43,106 bases of DNA from JBOHDX01 sp050700835 (GCA_050700835.1 JBOHDX010000058.1:1-43106), one strand, 5' to 3'. Positions 18,617 through 28,780 are shown, counted from the first letter of the stretch. Numbers and translations are program-made. The notes: a model not told the origin generated them from the letters alone.

Positions 18617-19840
18617 TCAGGACAGCCGTTGGAGCACCATGGCCATGCCTTGACCACCGCCCACGCACATCGTCTCCAAGCCGTACTCCCGGTCATGCGT
18701 CTGCAGCGAGTTGATCAAGGTGCTGGTGATCCGGGCACCCGTCATGCCGAAGGGGTGACCCACCGCGATGGCCCCGCCGTTGACGTTGAGCTTGTCGATG
18801 TCGACGCCCAGGTCACGAGCGGACGGGACGACCTGCGCGGCGAAGGCCTCGTTGATCTCGACCAGGTCGATGTCGTCGATCGTCATCCGGGCCCGCCGCA
18901 GCGCCTGCTTCGACGCCTCGACCGGTCCGAGCCCCATGATCTCCGGCGACAGCGCCGTCACGCCGGTCGAGACGATCCGGGCGAGCGGCGTGAGCCCCAG
19001 CTCGGCGGCCTTGGCGTCGCTCATCACGATCACGGCCGCGGCCCCGTCGTTGAGCGGGCAGCAGTTGCCGGCGGTGACGGTGCCGTCCGGGCGGAACACC
19101 GGCTTCAGATCGGCGACACCGTCCATCGTGACGCCGGCTCGGGGGCCGTCGTCCTTGCTCAGCACGGTGCCGTCCGACAGCGTCACTGGGGTGATGTCCC
19201 TGTCCCAGAAGCCTTCGGCGATGGCCCTCTCGGCGAGGTTCTGGCTGCGTACCCCGAACTCGTCCTGCGCTTGTCGACTGATGCCCTTGAGCTGGGCGAG
19301 GTTCTCAGCGGTCTGGCCCATCGCGATGTAGATGTCGGGCACGTCGTCGTGCTCGCGGGGGTCCGACCAGGTCTGGCCACCTCCCGCGAACTTCTCGGTA
19401 CGCAGGATCGACTCAGAGTACGCGGGGTTGTGCAGCTCCTGGCCCGGAATGACGTCGCTGTTGCCCTTGGTGAACCGACTCACCGCCTCGACGCCGGCGG
19501 AGATGAACACATCACCCTCGCCGGCGCGGATCGCGTGCATGGCCATCCGTGTGGTCTGCAGGCTGGAGGAGCAGTAGCGGGTGATCGTCGTTCCGGGCAG
19601 GTGGTCGAACCCGAGCAGCGTCGCCACCACACGGCCCATGTTGAAGCCTTGCTCACCGCCGGGCAGTCCGCAGCCGAGCATCAGGTCGTCGATGTCGGCC
19701 GGGTCGAGCGCCGGGACCTTGTCGAGCGCGGCCCGGATCATCTGGACCACGAGGTCGTCGCCCCGCATGTCCTTCAACGACCCCTTGAAGGCGCGGCCAA
19801 TCGGGGATCGGGCAGTGGCGACGATCACGGCCTCAGCCAT
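18617..19840 (-). CDS. acetyl-CoA C-acyltransferase (thiolase)
   Basis: A 407-residue thiolase, catalysing CoA-dependent cleavage of 3-ketoacyl-CoA or the reverse condensation. The nucleophile is Cys90 (RYCSSSLQ), the general base His362 (GHPFGMTGAR) and the second Cys392 (MCVGGGQG); all three are present. The N-terminus MAEAVIVATARSPIGRAFKG is typical of FadA-type bacterial thiolases. The ATG follows GAGAGGAC. The gene lies 45 bp after the acyl-CoA dehydrogenase and before two thioesterases, which fits fatty or aryl-acyl-CoA breakdown. No hydratase or hydroxyacyl-CoA dehydrogenase accompanies it here, so a complete beta-oxidation cycle needs partners encoded elsewhere. Confidence 0.95.
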   Translation of the reverse strand: MAEAVIVATARSPIGRAFKGSLKDMRGDDLVVQMIRAALDKVPALDPADIDDLMLGCGLPGGEQGFNMGRVVATLLGFDHLPGTTITRYCSSSLQTTRMAMHAIRAGEGDVFISAGVEAVSRFTKGNSDVIPGQELHNPAYSESILRTEKFAGGGQTWSDPREHDDVPDIYIAMGQTAENLAQLKGISRQAQDEFGVRSQNLAERAIAEGFWDRDITPVTLSDGTVLSKDDGPRAGVTMDGVADLKPVFRPDGTVTAGNCCPLNDGAAAVIVMSDAKAAELGLTPLARIVSTGVTALSPEIMGLGPVEASKQALRRARMTIDDIDLVEINEAFAAQVVPSARDLGVDIDKLNVNGGAIAVGHPFGMTGARITSTLINSLQTHDREYGLETMCVGGGQGMAMVLQRLS

Positions 19841-19885
19841 GCTGTGTCCTCTCGTTGGATGGTCCGCCGGGTTGCGACGCGCCGG

Positions 19886-21031
19886 TCACAAGCCGAGGTC
19901 GCGCCCGATGAGCTCCTTCATGATCTCGTTGGAGCCGGCCCAGATCTTCGTCACCCGGGCGTCCCGCCAGGCTCGCGCAACACGGTACTCGTTCATGTAT
20001 CCATAGCCGCCGTAGAGCTGGACGCAGGCGTCGAGCACGTCGTTCTGCACCTGGGCGGTCCACCACTTGGCCTTGGCAGCGTCGACCGCGGTGAGCTCGC
20101 GCCTCGAGTGGGCCAGCACGCACTGGTCGACGTACGCCTGGCTCACGTCGATCTGCGTGACCAGGTCAGCGATCAGGAACTTGTTGTGCTGGAACGAGCC
20201 GATGGACTGGCCGAAGGCCTTGCGCTGCTTGGTGTAGTCGATGGTCTCCGACAGGATCTGGGCCGCGTGCGCGATGTTGGAGACCGCGGCCCCGAGGCGT
20301 TCCTGCGGCAGCCTCTCCATCATCGCGACGAAGCCGCCGTCCACCGGGCCGATCACGTTGGCCTCGGGGACCCTGACGTCTTCGAAGAACAGCTCCGCGG
20401 TGTCGGATTCCGACTGACCCACCTTGTCCAGTGGAGTGCCGCGGGTGAAACCGGGCATGTCGGCTTCGACGCCGAACAGGGTGATCCCCTTGGCCCTGCG
20501 CTCCGGGCTCGTGCGTGCGGCAACGACGAGGAGGTCACCGGATGCGCCGTTGGTGATGAACGTCTTGGATCCGTTGAGGACCCAGTCGCCGCCGTCGCGG
20601 ACGGCCGTCGTCTTCAGCGCCGCTAAGTCCGAGCCGCCGGAGGGCTCGGTCATGCCGATGCCGGTGACGATCTCGCCGGAGCAGAAGCCCGGTAGCCAGC
20701 GCCGCTTCTGCTCCGGCGTGGCCAGGTCGACGAGGTAGGGCGCGACGATGTCGAAGTGGATGGCAAAGCACGACGCCATCGCGACACTGACCTTGGCCAG
20801 CTCCTCGGTGAGCACCGCGTTGAAGCGGTAGTCACCGGCGGCGGAGCCGCCGTACTCCTCGGCAACCTCGAGCCCGAGGAAGCCCTGCTTGCCGGCCTCG
20901 ATCCACAGTGACCGCGGCCATCCGTGGTTGGCGATGTAGTCGTCGAGACTTGGGCGGACGTGCCGGTCCAGAAACTCGCGCACCGAGGCACGGAAGGATT
21001 CGTGGTCGGCTTCGAAGATGCGGCGCTGCAC
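19886..21031 (-). CDS. acyl-CoA dehydrogenase
   Basis: A 381-residue FAD-dependent dehydrogenase that introduces the 2,3 double bond in acyl-CoA. The N-terminal helical domain starts RRIFEADHESFRASVREFLD. The middle beta domain has GIGMTEPSGGSDLAALKTTA and WVLNGSKTFITNGASGD. The C-terminal domain has QLYGGYGYMNEYRVARAWRD. At the usual catalytic Glu of the medium-chain type (YEGTSEI) this protein reads IWAGSNEI, with Ala at that position, so the base must be elsewhere, as in the long-chain and isovaleryl types (inference from family knowledge). The GTG at 21031 gives the family N-terminus; a longer in-frame extension reaches the hairpin at 21138 and is rejected. It is the first gene of the leftward operon. 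Confidence 0.93.
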   Translation of the reverse strand: MQRRIFEADHESFRASVREFLDRHVRPSLDDYIANHGWPRSLWIEAGKQGFLGLEVAEEYGGSAAGDYRFNAVLTEELAKVSVAMASCFAIHFDIVAPYLVDLATPEQKRRWLPGFCSGEIVTGIGMTEPSGGSDLAALKTTAVRDGGDWVLNGSKTFITNGASGDLLVVAARTSPERRAKGITLFGVEADMPGFTRGTPLDKVGQSESDTAELFFEDVRVPEANVIGPVDGGFVAMMERLPQERLGAAVSNIAHAAQILSETIDYTKQRKAFGQSIGSFQHNKFLIADLVTQIDVSQAYVDQCVLAHSRRELTAVDAAKAKWWTAQVQNDVLDACVQLYGGYGYMNEYRVARAWRDARVTKIWAGSNEIMKELIGRDLGL

Positions 21032-21137
21032 GGGGACCTGCCTTTGCCGAGGGTCCGCCGGCCGGGTCGGCCGTCGTACCTCCAGCATGCCCGCCCGTGC
21101 GGCGCCCGGCCAAGGAACCACCCACCCGACAGAACGC

Positions 21138-21197
21138 TGAGCCTTACGTTTGGGTGAAGACAAGGCCCCAGCGTGTCTCACCCAAACGTAAGGCTCA
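21138..21197. terminator. 20-bp perfect inverted repeat between yceI and the acyl-CoA operon
   Basis: The arms 21138-21157 (TGAGCCTTACGTTTGGGTGA) and 21178-21197 are perfect complements. After a one-base bulge, GACA/TGTC adds four more pairs. It lies 22 bp after the yceI stop on the minus strand, so it is a strong terminator candidate. The 14-nt core AAACGTAAGGCTCA recurs as a single arm at 10525-10538 beside another gene end, which suggests a dispersed palindromic repeat. Confidence 0.7.
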
Positions 21198-21219
21198 CCG
21201 ACTGGTGGTCACCGTCGGG

Positions 21220-21795
21220 TCAGGCGGTGGCCGCGGCGTCGCCGGCGGCCGCGTCGGTCTGCAGCACGGCTTCGACGTTGACCTGGATGTGGATCGTGTC
21301 GCCGATCATCAACTTGTCGCCTTCGAGCGGGATGTTGAAGTCGATGCCGAAGTCCCTGCGGCTCAGTTTGCCGGTGACCTCGAGGCCGATGCGCTGACCG
21401 CCCCAAGGGTCGTTGCCTGCGCCCAGGAACTCGACGTCCCACTCGACGCTGCGAGTGACGTCGCCGATGGCCAAGTCACCGGTCACGACGAATCCGTCGC
21501 CCTTGGGGTGGAGCCCGGTCGACGTGAAGGTCATCGTCTTGGTCTTGTCCACGTTGAAGAAGTCGCTGGACCGGAGGTGGTCGTCGCGCTGCTGAGTTCC
21601 GGTGTTGATCGAGGACAGGTCGACGGTGGCGGTCGCGGTCGCGTTGTCCACGACGTCTCCGCTGACGATCTGGCCCTCGAACTTCTCGAACTTCCCGCGC
21701 ACCCTGCTCATGATGTGCCGGACGGTGAAACCGATCTCGGTGTGGGTGGGGTCGATGACCCAGGTGCCGGGGGTGATGGTGTCGAGCTCGGACAT
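21220..21795 (-). CDS. YceI family protein
   Basis: A 191-residue lipocalin-like YceI protein, a family thought to bind polyisoprenoids or other long hydrophobic ligands. The motifs WVIDPTHTEIGFTVRHIMSRVRG, DFFNVDKTKTMTFTST and LSRRDFGIDFNIPLEGDKLMIGD are characteristic. There is no signal peptide, so this is the cytoplasmic actinobacterial form. The C-terminus is an Ala/Asp-rich tail. The ATG follows GAGGAGACAG. It has a clear sigma-70-like promoter overlapping that of the divergent marR gene, which makes control by that MarR protein likely. Confidence 0.93.
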   Translation of the reverse strand: MSELDTITPGTWVIDPTHTEIGFTVRHIMSRVRGKFEKFEGQIVSGDVVDNATATATVDLSSINTGTQQRDDHLRSSDFFNVDKTKTMTFTSTGLHPKGDGFVVTGDLAIGDVTRSVEWDVEFLGAGNDPWGGQRIGLEVTGKLSRRDFGIDFNIPLEGDKLMIGDTIHIQVNVEAVLQTDAAAGDAAATA

Positions 21796-21873
21796 GTTCT
21801 GTCTCCTCGTATCGGACCCGAAGTCGGGCTGAGGCCGACCTCGTTATGATTGATGCTTCAACGTCTTGCCTTG

Positions 21874-21919
21874 ACGATACCCATAACTGGTTGAAAGGTC
21901 AATTAATTCCGGCTAGGCT
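21874..21919. promoter_or_regulatory. overlapping divergent promoters of yceI and marR with TTGA-N4-TCAA palindrome
   Basis: Plus strand: -35 TTGAAA (21891-21896), 17-bp spacer, -10 TAGGCT (21914-21919), ATG 6 nt later, so marR is leaderless. Minus strand: -35 TTGACC (21902-21897), 17-bp spacer, -10 TATCGT (21879-21874) for yceI. The two -35 boxes form the palindrome TTGAAAGGTCAA (21891-21902). A repressor bound there would block both genes, which suggests MarR autoregulation (inference). Confidence 0.7.
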
Positions 21920-21925
21920 GTCCAG

Positions 21926-22444
21926 ATGCCGAAACCCACGCAGGCACCCATCTCGAGCAAGCCGCGCGCGGGGTGGTTGACCCCCGAGCAGCAGCGCGTG
22001 TGGCGCGCCTACATCACCGGTTCGCAGGTCCTGCTGGACCGCCTCGACCGGGAGCTGCGGGAGAGTCACCAGCTCTCGCTTCCTGAGTACGAGATTCTGG
22101 TACGCCTGTCGGAGTCGCCGCAGCGGAGCCGCCGCATGGCGGAGCTCGCCACGTCGCTGTCGCACTCGCGCAGCCGGGTCACCCACACCATCTCGCGCAT
22201 GGAGCGAGACGGGCTGGTGACCCGTACCGCCTGCCCCACCGACGGCCGTGGGGTGGTCGCCGTCCTGACCGACAAGGGCGAACAGCAGCTCGTCGACGCG
22301 GCACCGGGCCATGTCGACGCCGTGCAGGCGCACTTCGTCGGCCGCGCCGACCCAGCAGACTTCGTCGCGATGGGCCGGGTGTTCAGCGCCGTCCTGGAAC
22401 GGCTCGGCAGCCAACTCGACAAGGAGCTGGTCGAGCACGGCTGA
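21926..22444 (+). CDS. MarR family transcriptional regulator
   Basis: A 172-residue winged-helix regulator. Helical dimerisation regions flank the DNA-binding core: LSLPEYEILVRLSESPQ, RMAELATSLSHSRSRVTHTI as the recognition helix-turn-helix, then the wing MERDGLVTRTACPTDGRGVV with the DxRG-like motif, followed by LTDKGEQQLVDAAPGHV. MarR proteins usually respond to small aromatic ligands or oxidants; the ligand here is unknown. No conserved sensory Cys pair is seen: only one Cys, in the wing. The divergent yceI is the likely target. It ends 11 bp from the convergent ettA. Confidence 0.93.
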   Translation: MPKPTQAPISSKPRAGWLTPEQQRVWRAYITGSQVLLDRLDRELRESHQLSLPEYEILVRLSESPQRSRRMAELATSLSHSRSRVTHTISRMERDGLVTRTACPTDGRGVVAVLTDKGEQQLVDAAPGHVDAVQAHFVGRADPADFVAMGRVFSAVLERLGSQLDKELVEHG

Positions 22445-22455
22445 ACACAGCCGGC

Positions 22456-24138
<1,683 letters not shown>

Positions 24139-24209
24139 GATCCACCAGCGTAGGTGCTGCCGGCTGTCGGCCCGAATCGGGGAGGGACGGCTGCCCCGCT
24201 CAGATCGAC

Positions 24210-24695
24210 TCAGGCGGCTGGCTGCTGCTGGACGCCGTGCCGGACTGGCGTGTCCGTCGTCGCAGCGTCCCGCTCGAGCTGCTCGATGATCTCCGCGTCG
24301 TCGGCGGATGACTCGACCCGCTCCACCGGACGCTCGTGTCGGCGGAACGCCGACGTCCCCTTGCTGAGGTCGTGGCCGACGCTGACCGCCTCGACGACGT
24401 CGCGCCGCCTGGACTCCCCCGTCTGCTCGTCCTTCCACACATGCGTGCGGAGCTTGCCCACGACGACCACGGGCTCGCCCTTGTGGATCGAGGACACCAC
24501 GTTGTGCGCCATGGCCCGCCAGGCCTTCACCGTCACCCACACCGTCTCGCTGTCACGCCACGAACCCTGCGCTCGGTCGAAGAAGCGGGGGGTCGATCCC
24601 ACCCGGAACATGGCCCGATCGGCGCCTCCGTTGCCTTCACGGAACTCGACATCGCTGCCGACATAACCGAAAACCGTCACCTGAACGTCACTCAT
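24210..24695 (-). CDS. ssb: accessory single-stranded DNA-binding protein
   Basis: A 161-residue OB-fold protein. The SSB core is visible (VTVFGYVGSDVEFREGNG, then FRVGSTPRFFDRAQGSW, VTVKAWRAMAHNVVSSIHKG, PVVVVGKLRTHVW). The C-terminus (TDTPVRHGVQQQPAA) lacks the acidic DDDIPF-type tip that recruits replication partners, so this is probably an accessory SSB paralogue, like Rv2478c, not the replicative one. The ATG at 24695 follows GAGGAGAGG; an upstream in-frame start is rejected. It is 71 bp upstream of ettA on the same strand and divergent from the small gene at 24915. Confidence 0.85.
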   Translation of the reverse strand: MSDVQVTVFGYVGSDVEFREGNGGADRAMFRVGSTPRFFDRAQGSWRDSETVWVTVKAWRAMAHNVVSSIHKGEPVVVVGKLRTHVWKDEQTGESRRRDVVEAVSVGHDLSKGTSAFRRHERPVERVESSADDAEIIEQLERDAATTDTPVRHGVQQQPAA

Positions 24696-24914
24696 GGCCG
24701 ACCTCTCCTCGCGGTGGACGCAGCCAACGCTGCACTCGTCCAACAGCATGGAGGAAGCAGATCGTGGCGAGGGGACGCCGGCGTACCTGGGGACAACCCA
24801 GCACGAAGGTGCCCGATGCGGACCTCACGCTTTCGGATCCGGTGCACACGGGCTATTGCCCACCACCAACGCCGCCAGCCAACCTGGAGACAGTCGCATG
24901 TTGAGGAGGGCACC

Positions 24915-25211
24915 ATGGCAGGGTTCATCCAGATCATCGAGTTCGACACCTCTCGGATCGACGAGGTCCGGGCGCTCGCCGACAGCACCGCAGACGCGCG
25001 CAGCAGCGGGACCGTCCGCCGGGTCTTCATGGCCTCGGACCGCGACCGGCCCAACCACTACGTCACCATCGCCGAGTTCGACTCCTACGACTCCGCGATG
25101 GAGAACTCCGCGCGACCAGAGACCAACGACTTCGCGGAGAAGATGGCAGCGCTGGTCGACGGTCCGGCGACGTTCCACAACCTCGACGTGACGATGACCT
25201 GGGAGGCTTGA
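24915..25211 (+). CDS. small hypothetical protein, dimeric alpha/beta-barrel-like
   Basis: A 98-residue protein with a strand-helix-strand pattern resembling the ABM/dimeric alpha-beta barrel fold: FIQIIEFDTSRIDEVRALAD, then VRRVFMASDRDRPNHYVTIAEF, a helix (SYDSAMENSARPETNDFAEKM) and a final strand (FHNLDVTMTW). That pattern is characteristic of small EthD/ABM-type proteins, but I see no catalytic residues that assign a reaction. The ATG follows a strong GAGGAGGG site 4 nt upstream, and the reading frame has normal GC3 bias. It is divergent from ssb across 219 bp and convergent with the GTPase gene. The fold is inferred; the function is unknown. Confidence 0.75.
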   Translation: MAGFIQIIEFDTSRIDEVRALADSTADARSSGTVRRVFMASDRDRPNHYVTIAEFDSYDSAMENSARPETNDFAEKMAALVDGPATFHNLDVTMTWEA

Positions 25212-25274
25212 CCACCGATATCGGGACCGCCGCCGACGACTCAGGGGGGCCAAGGTCGCCAGCGCCGCGGCGGC

Positions 25275-26921
25275 TCACGACGAGAGGGCTGCTCGCAGTC
25301 CCTCACGGGTGCGCGAGTAGGCGTCGAGCTCTGCCCGGACCGGCTCGATGACCCGGCTGTCCGCGACCTGGGTGATCGAGGCACGAAGTGCTTGACCGAC
25401 GTGTCGGGCCCGCTGGCGGGCCGCTCGGCGAGCCAGCCCAGGGAAGAGCGCCGCCAGGGCAGCACCCAGCACTGCGCCCACCACCAGCAGCACCGTCGGC
25501 AGCGAGAGCCCGGCCAGATCGGGGGTGGTGGGTTCCGTGAAGCGCATGAACGACATCACGGCGAGGACCAGCAGCCACCCGGCCCCCACCACAGCGAGAA
25601 TGACGAGCAGCCAGTGCAGAGCGTTGACGACCCGCCACCACACTGGGCTGGACCGTGCCGCACGGTCCGTGCCGACGATCGCCTGGTCCATGGCGTCGGC
25701 GAGGTCGGCCGAACCAGCAGCCGCCGCGGCGTGCACGGCGGCCTGCCATGGCGGCGTGAGCCCGCGCGCTGCCGCGTCGGCGGCCTCGCGTACGCACGTG
25801 TCCACCCTGGCCCGCTGCACACCAGTGGCCTCCGGCAACGGCGATCGAGCCAAAGGCGTCCCGACATCGCCGCCCAGCAGCTGCTGCTCCACCGGGTCGC
25901 GGCGCCTCCGATCCAGCCATCTGGTCACCGGCCATCCAGTTGAGGCGTTGGCTCTCTGTGTCAGCGAGTGCTCGAGCGCCTCGACCACGACCGACACACC
26001 GGCGACCTCGGCCAGCGCGTCGACGAGACGGTCCCGCTCGGGTTCGCCGAGAGTCGGAGCCGGCGCGACCCCACTCACCTCGGACAGAGCCTCGGCGGCC
26101 CTCCCGACGTCGTCGCTCAGCCGGTCGACGGCGGCACTCTTGTCGTTGATCCGCTTGGTCAGCAGCCGCTTGAGCTCGTCCACTCCCTGCTCCGTCGTTG
26201 CCGACGTGGCCAGCAGGGGTACGCCCACCAACCCGTCCTGGTCGAGGAGTCGGCGTACGTCGGCCATCGTCTTGTCGCGTTGAGACTCGGCGATCTCGTC
26301 GATGTGGTTGAGCACCACGATCATGACGTCGGCGTGGGAGGAAAGCGGCCGTAGGTAGTCGTCGTGGATGGCGGCGTCCGCGTACTTCTGTGGATCCAGG
26401 ATCCACACGAACAGGTCCGTGTGAGCGACGAGTCGGTCGACCTCGAGATGGTGGGACACCTCGGTGGAGTCGTGGTCCGGCAGGTCGAGCAGAAGCAGGC
26501 CCGGCAGCGCGGTGTCGTCCGGGGTGTCGAGCATCGACGTGCGTGACACCTGATGGCGCGGCGGTATGCCGAGCCAGGCCAGGATCTCGCTCGCGCCCTC
26601 ACCACCCCACGCGCAGGCCAAGGCCCAGGAGGTCGTGGGTCGCTTGATCCCGACTGCAGCCAGGTCGAGACCGGTGATCCGGTTGAACAGCGAGGACTTT
26701 CCCGAGCCGGTCGCGCCCCCCAGTGCAACGATCGTGTGGTCTACCGACAGGTGGAGCCGGGCATGCGCTCGGTCGACCACGCCCGCGGCCTGATCCACGA
26801 CGGCGTCGTCGAGCCGGCCGCGCGCGCTTCGAGCCGCTTGTTCGAGGCCCTCGATCCGCGCCGCGACGTCCCCCGGTCTGCCGCCGAGCAGCCGGTGCGC
26901 CGACTCTGCATCGGCGGTCAT
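25275..26921 (-). CDS. dynamin-like / YfjP-type GTPase (second of a coupled pair)
   Basis: A 548-residue protein with an N-terminal GTPase domain: G1 GGATGSGKSS (residues 68-77), switch region Thr in KRPTTS, G3 DLPDHDS, G4 NHID and a G5-like ATSATT. A helical middle follows, then two membrane segments near residues 430-500 (LHWLLVILAVVGAGWLLVLAV and LPTVLLVVGAVLGAALAALFPG), and a helical C-terminus. The layout (GTPase, stalk, membrane-binding region) suggests a bacterial dynamin-like protein acting on the membrane (inference). It overlaps the upstream GTPase by 4 bp (ATGA), and such adjacent pairs usually act as hetero-oligomers, as DynA/DynB do in Streptomyces. Confidence 0.8.
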   Translation of the reverse strand: MTADAESAHRLLGGRPGDVAARIEGLEQAARSARGRLDDAVVDQAAGVVDRAHARLHLSVDHTIVALGGATGSGKSSLFNRITGLDLAAVGIKRPTTSWALACAWGGEGASEILAWLGIPPRHQVSRTSMLDTPDDTALPGLLLLDLPDHDSTEVSHHLEVDRLVAHTDLFVWILDPQKYADAAIHDDYLRPLSSHADVMIVVLNHIDEIAESQRDKTMADVRRLLDQDGLVGVPLLATSATTEQGVDELKRLLTKRINDKSAAVDRLSDDVGRAAEALSEVSGVAPAPTLGEPERDRLVDALAEVAGVSVVVEALEHSLTQRANASTGWPVTRWLDRRRRDPVEQQLLGGDVGTPLARSPLPEATGVQRARVDTCVREAADAAARGLTPPWQAAVHAAAAAGSADLADAMDQAIVGTDRAARSSPVWWRVVNALHWLLVILAVVGAGWLLVLAVMSFMRFTEPTTPDLAGLSLPTVLLVVGAVLGAALAALFPGLARRAARQRARHVGQALRASITQVADSRVIEPVRAELDAYSRTREGLRAALSS

Positions 26922-28636
26922 GACGCCTCGCTCCGGTGCCGGATGTCGTCGATCTCGCGGGCCGCGTCACGGAGCCGATCGGCAGTCCCGTCCCCGGGGG
27001 CGGCCGGGGCCAACAGCTGCAGAAAGCGGGCCCGCTCGGTGTTGAGCAACCGAACCGTACGAGCGTTGAGGTCGTGCTTGGCGCGGTCAGCCAGATCGTG
27101 CGCCGCGCGGTCGCCGAAGACCGCCTCCAGGGTCTTCTGACTGATCAACACGGTGCCACCCGCGACACCCGCCTCGCCACCGGCCAAGCCGGACGTGTGC
27201 ACGAGCACGACCGTCATCAAGGCCGCCCCCAGCCCGTTCACGCCGTAGGCGAGGAACCGTGCGGTGGTCTTCTTGTCGATGCCCTGGTCTCGCACCAACA
27301 GCAGGACACCGGCCCGCCACTCGCGGATCGCGCGCTGCGCCTCGTCCCGGAAGTCGTGGGACGCGTGGCGCAGCTCGATGCTGTGCCCGTCGAGCAGAGC
27401 CCGCCCGGCTTCGGTCGAGGTCCAGCTCGTGTGGGTACGCCCGGCCGCGGACTCGGCGTGGTCCGTCAGCAGGCGGAGTAGGCCGTGCTCGACGGCGGTG
27501 GCGACCCGTTCTGGTCCCTGCGGCCGGCCGCGTACTGCCGACTTCAAGCGGTCGCGGAGCCGCCCCTCACCCTCCTGCAGCGGGGCGCCGAACTCCTCGC
27601 CGTCGACGAGCTCCTGCCACCGCGCGAGCACCTCGCCGCGCAACAACGTGCCGTCGCCGGTGCCGCGCTCGACCGCGCTCACCGCGGCGGCGTAACCGAC
27701 CTCGGCGTCGTGCCGGAGCCTGGTAGCGGCTGCGACCTGCTCCATCTCGGCGTCGGCGAGACCGTGCGTGCGGAAGGCCGTCTGCCGGATCGCTCCGTCG
27801 AGGCTCTGCCGGATCACCGCCTGCCGCGCGCGGGCGTTGTTGGCGAGGTCGCCCAGCCAATTCCGGATCTGCGCCACGTCGTCCGCCGGCAACAAGCCTT
27901 GCTCGTCCACCGGCGACTCCGGCACCGCGAACAGGGGCGAGTCGCGCAGACCACGCGCCGTCGCCATCCTGGCCAGATGGGCGCGTACGTCCGGAATCAC
28001 CTCGGGGGCAGTGCGGTCGAGCACCAACGCCACCGCGGTGCTCCGCTCGGCCGCCTTCTTCAGAAAGGTCCACGGCACCTGGTCGGCGTAGCGGGCCGCC
28101 GACGTGACGAAGAGCCAAAGGTCGGCCGCGGCCAGCAGCTGTCCGGCCAGCTGTCGGTTCGCCGACTCGACGGAGTCGACGTCGGGGGCGTCCAGAAGCG
28201 CCAGACCGGCGGGAACGACGGACGTGGCGATCAGGTGCAGCGACGACGTGTCATTCGTCGCGGACGTGGTCCGAACCAAGTCGGGCAGAATGCGATCGGG
28301 CTGGAACCACCCCGCGTCTGCCGGGTTGTGCACGAGAACCGGCGAGCGCGTGGTCGGGCGCAGCACGCCTGACTCGCTGACCCGGGCGCCAATCAGACTG
28401 TTGACCAAGGTGGACTTGCCAGCGCCGGTCGAACCACCCACCACGGCGAGCAGCGGTGCGTCGATCTGCACCAGGCGAGGGAGCAAATAGTCCTCGAGCT
28501 GCGACACGAGTTGTTTGCGCGTCGTCCGTGCGTCGTCCACGCCCGGGACCTGAAGTGAGAAACGAACCTCGGCCAGCGCGGCTCGAAGCCGGACCAGAGC
28601 GGCCAACAACTCGGTCGGAGGACCAGACTCCGTCAC
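26918..28636 (-). CDS. dynamin-like GTPase (first of a coupled pair)
   Basis: A 572-residue GTPase. G1 is GGSTGAGKST (residues 67-76); RPTTRSP is the switch-I-type element; LDAPDVDS is the G3 region; LVLDRTAPE takes the place of the classical NKxD, which is absent. Residues 280-400 are helical, and a membrane-association segment lies near 460-510 (FLAYGVNGLGAALMTVVLVH and the glycine-rich stretch after it). The C-terminus is helical. The GTG start has GGAGAGGGG upstream, and TAGGCT at 28723-28728 (minus strand) could be the promoter of the operon, giving an 80-nt leader. It is coupled to the second GTPase by a 4-bp overlap. The substrate membrane process is unknown; membrane fission, fusion or septation are the options. 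Confidence 0.8.
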   Translation of the reverse strand: MTESGPPTELLAALVRLRAALAEVRFSLQVPGVDDARTTRKQLVSQLEDYLLPRLVQIDAPLLAVVGGSTGAGKSTLVNSLIGARVSESGVLRPTTRSPVLVHNPADAGWFQPDRILPDLVRTTSATNDTSSLHLIATSVVPAGLALLDAPDVDSVESANRQLAGQLLAAADLWLFVTSAARYADQVPWTFLKKAAERSTAVALVLDRTAPEVIPDVRAHLARMATARGLRDSPLFAVPESPVDEQGLLPADDVAQIRNWLGDLANNARARQAVIRQSLDGAIRQTAFRTHGLADAEMEQVAAATRLRHDAEVGYAAAVSAVERGTGDGTLLRGEVLARWQELVDGEEFGAPLQEGEGRLRDRLKSAVRGRPQGPERVATAVEHGLLRLLTDHAESAAGRTHTSWTSTEAGRALLDGHSIELRHASHDFRDEAQRAIREWRAGVLLLVRDQGIDKKTTARFLAYGVNGLGAALMTVVLVHTSGLAGGEAGVAGGTVLISQKTLEAVFGDRAAHDLADRAKHDLNARTVRLLNTERARFLQLLAPAAPGDGTADRLRDAAREIDDIRHRSEAS

Positions 28637-28722
28637 GAGCCAACCCCTCTCCGCGTCCCGTTCCTGACAAAGCGCGAAGACCTCGACCTCCTGGTCAGGC
28701 CTGCGCGCTGCTACGGACAGTC

Positions 28723-28728
28723 AGCCTA
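28723..28728 (-). promoter_or_regulatory. candidate -10 box (TAGGCT) for the GTPase operon
   Basis: TAGGCT on the minus strand, identical to the boxes before marR and prsW, about 87 bp upstream of the first GTPase start. No good -35 box is visible. Confidence 0.35.
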
Positions 28729-28780
28729 GTGCGTCGAACCCTCCCTCGACCGCACGAGTGAGCACGCCGGGGCCGCACCG

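Noticed and set aside
18629..20626. 665-residue plus-strand frame over thiolase and acyl-CoA dehydrogenase
   Set aside because: Antisense shadow; composition is Arg/Asp/Gly/Val-rich with no domain.
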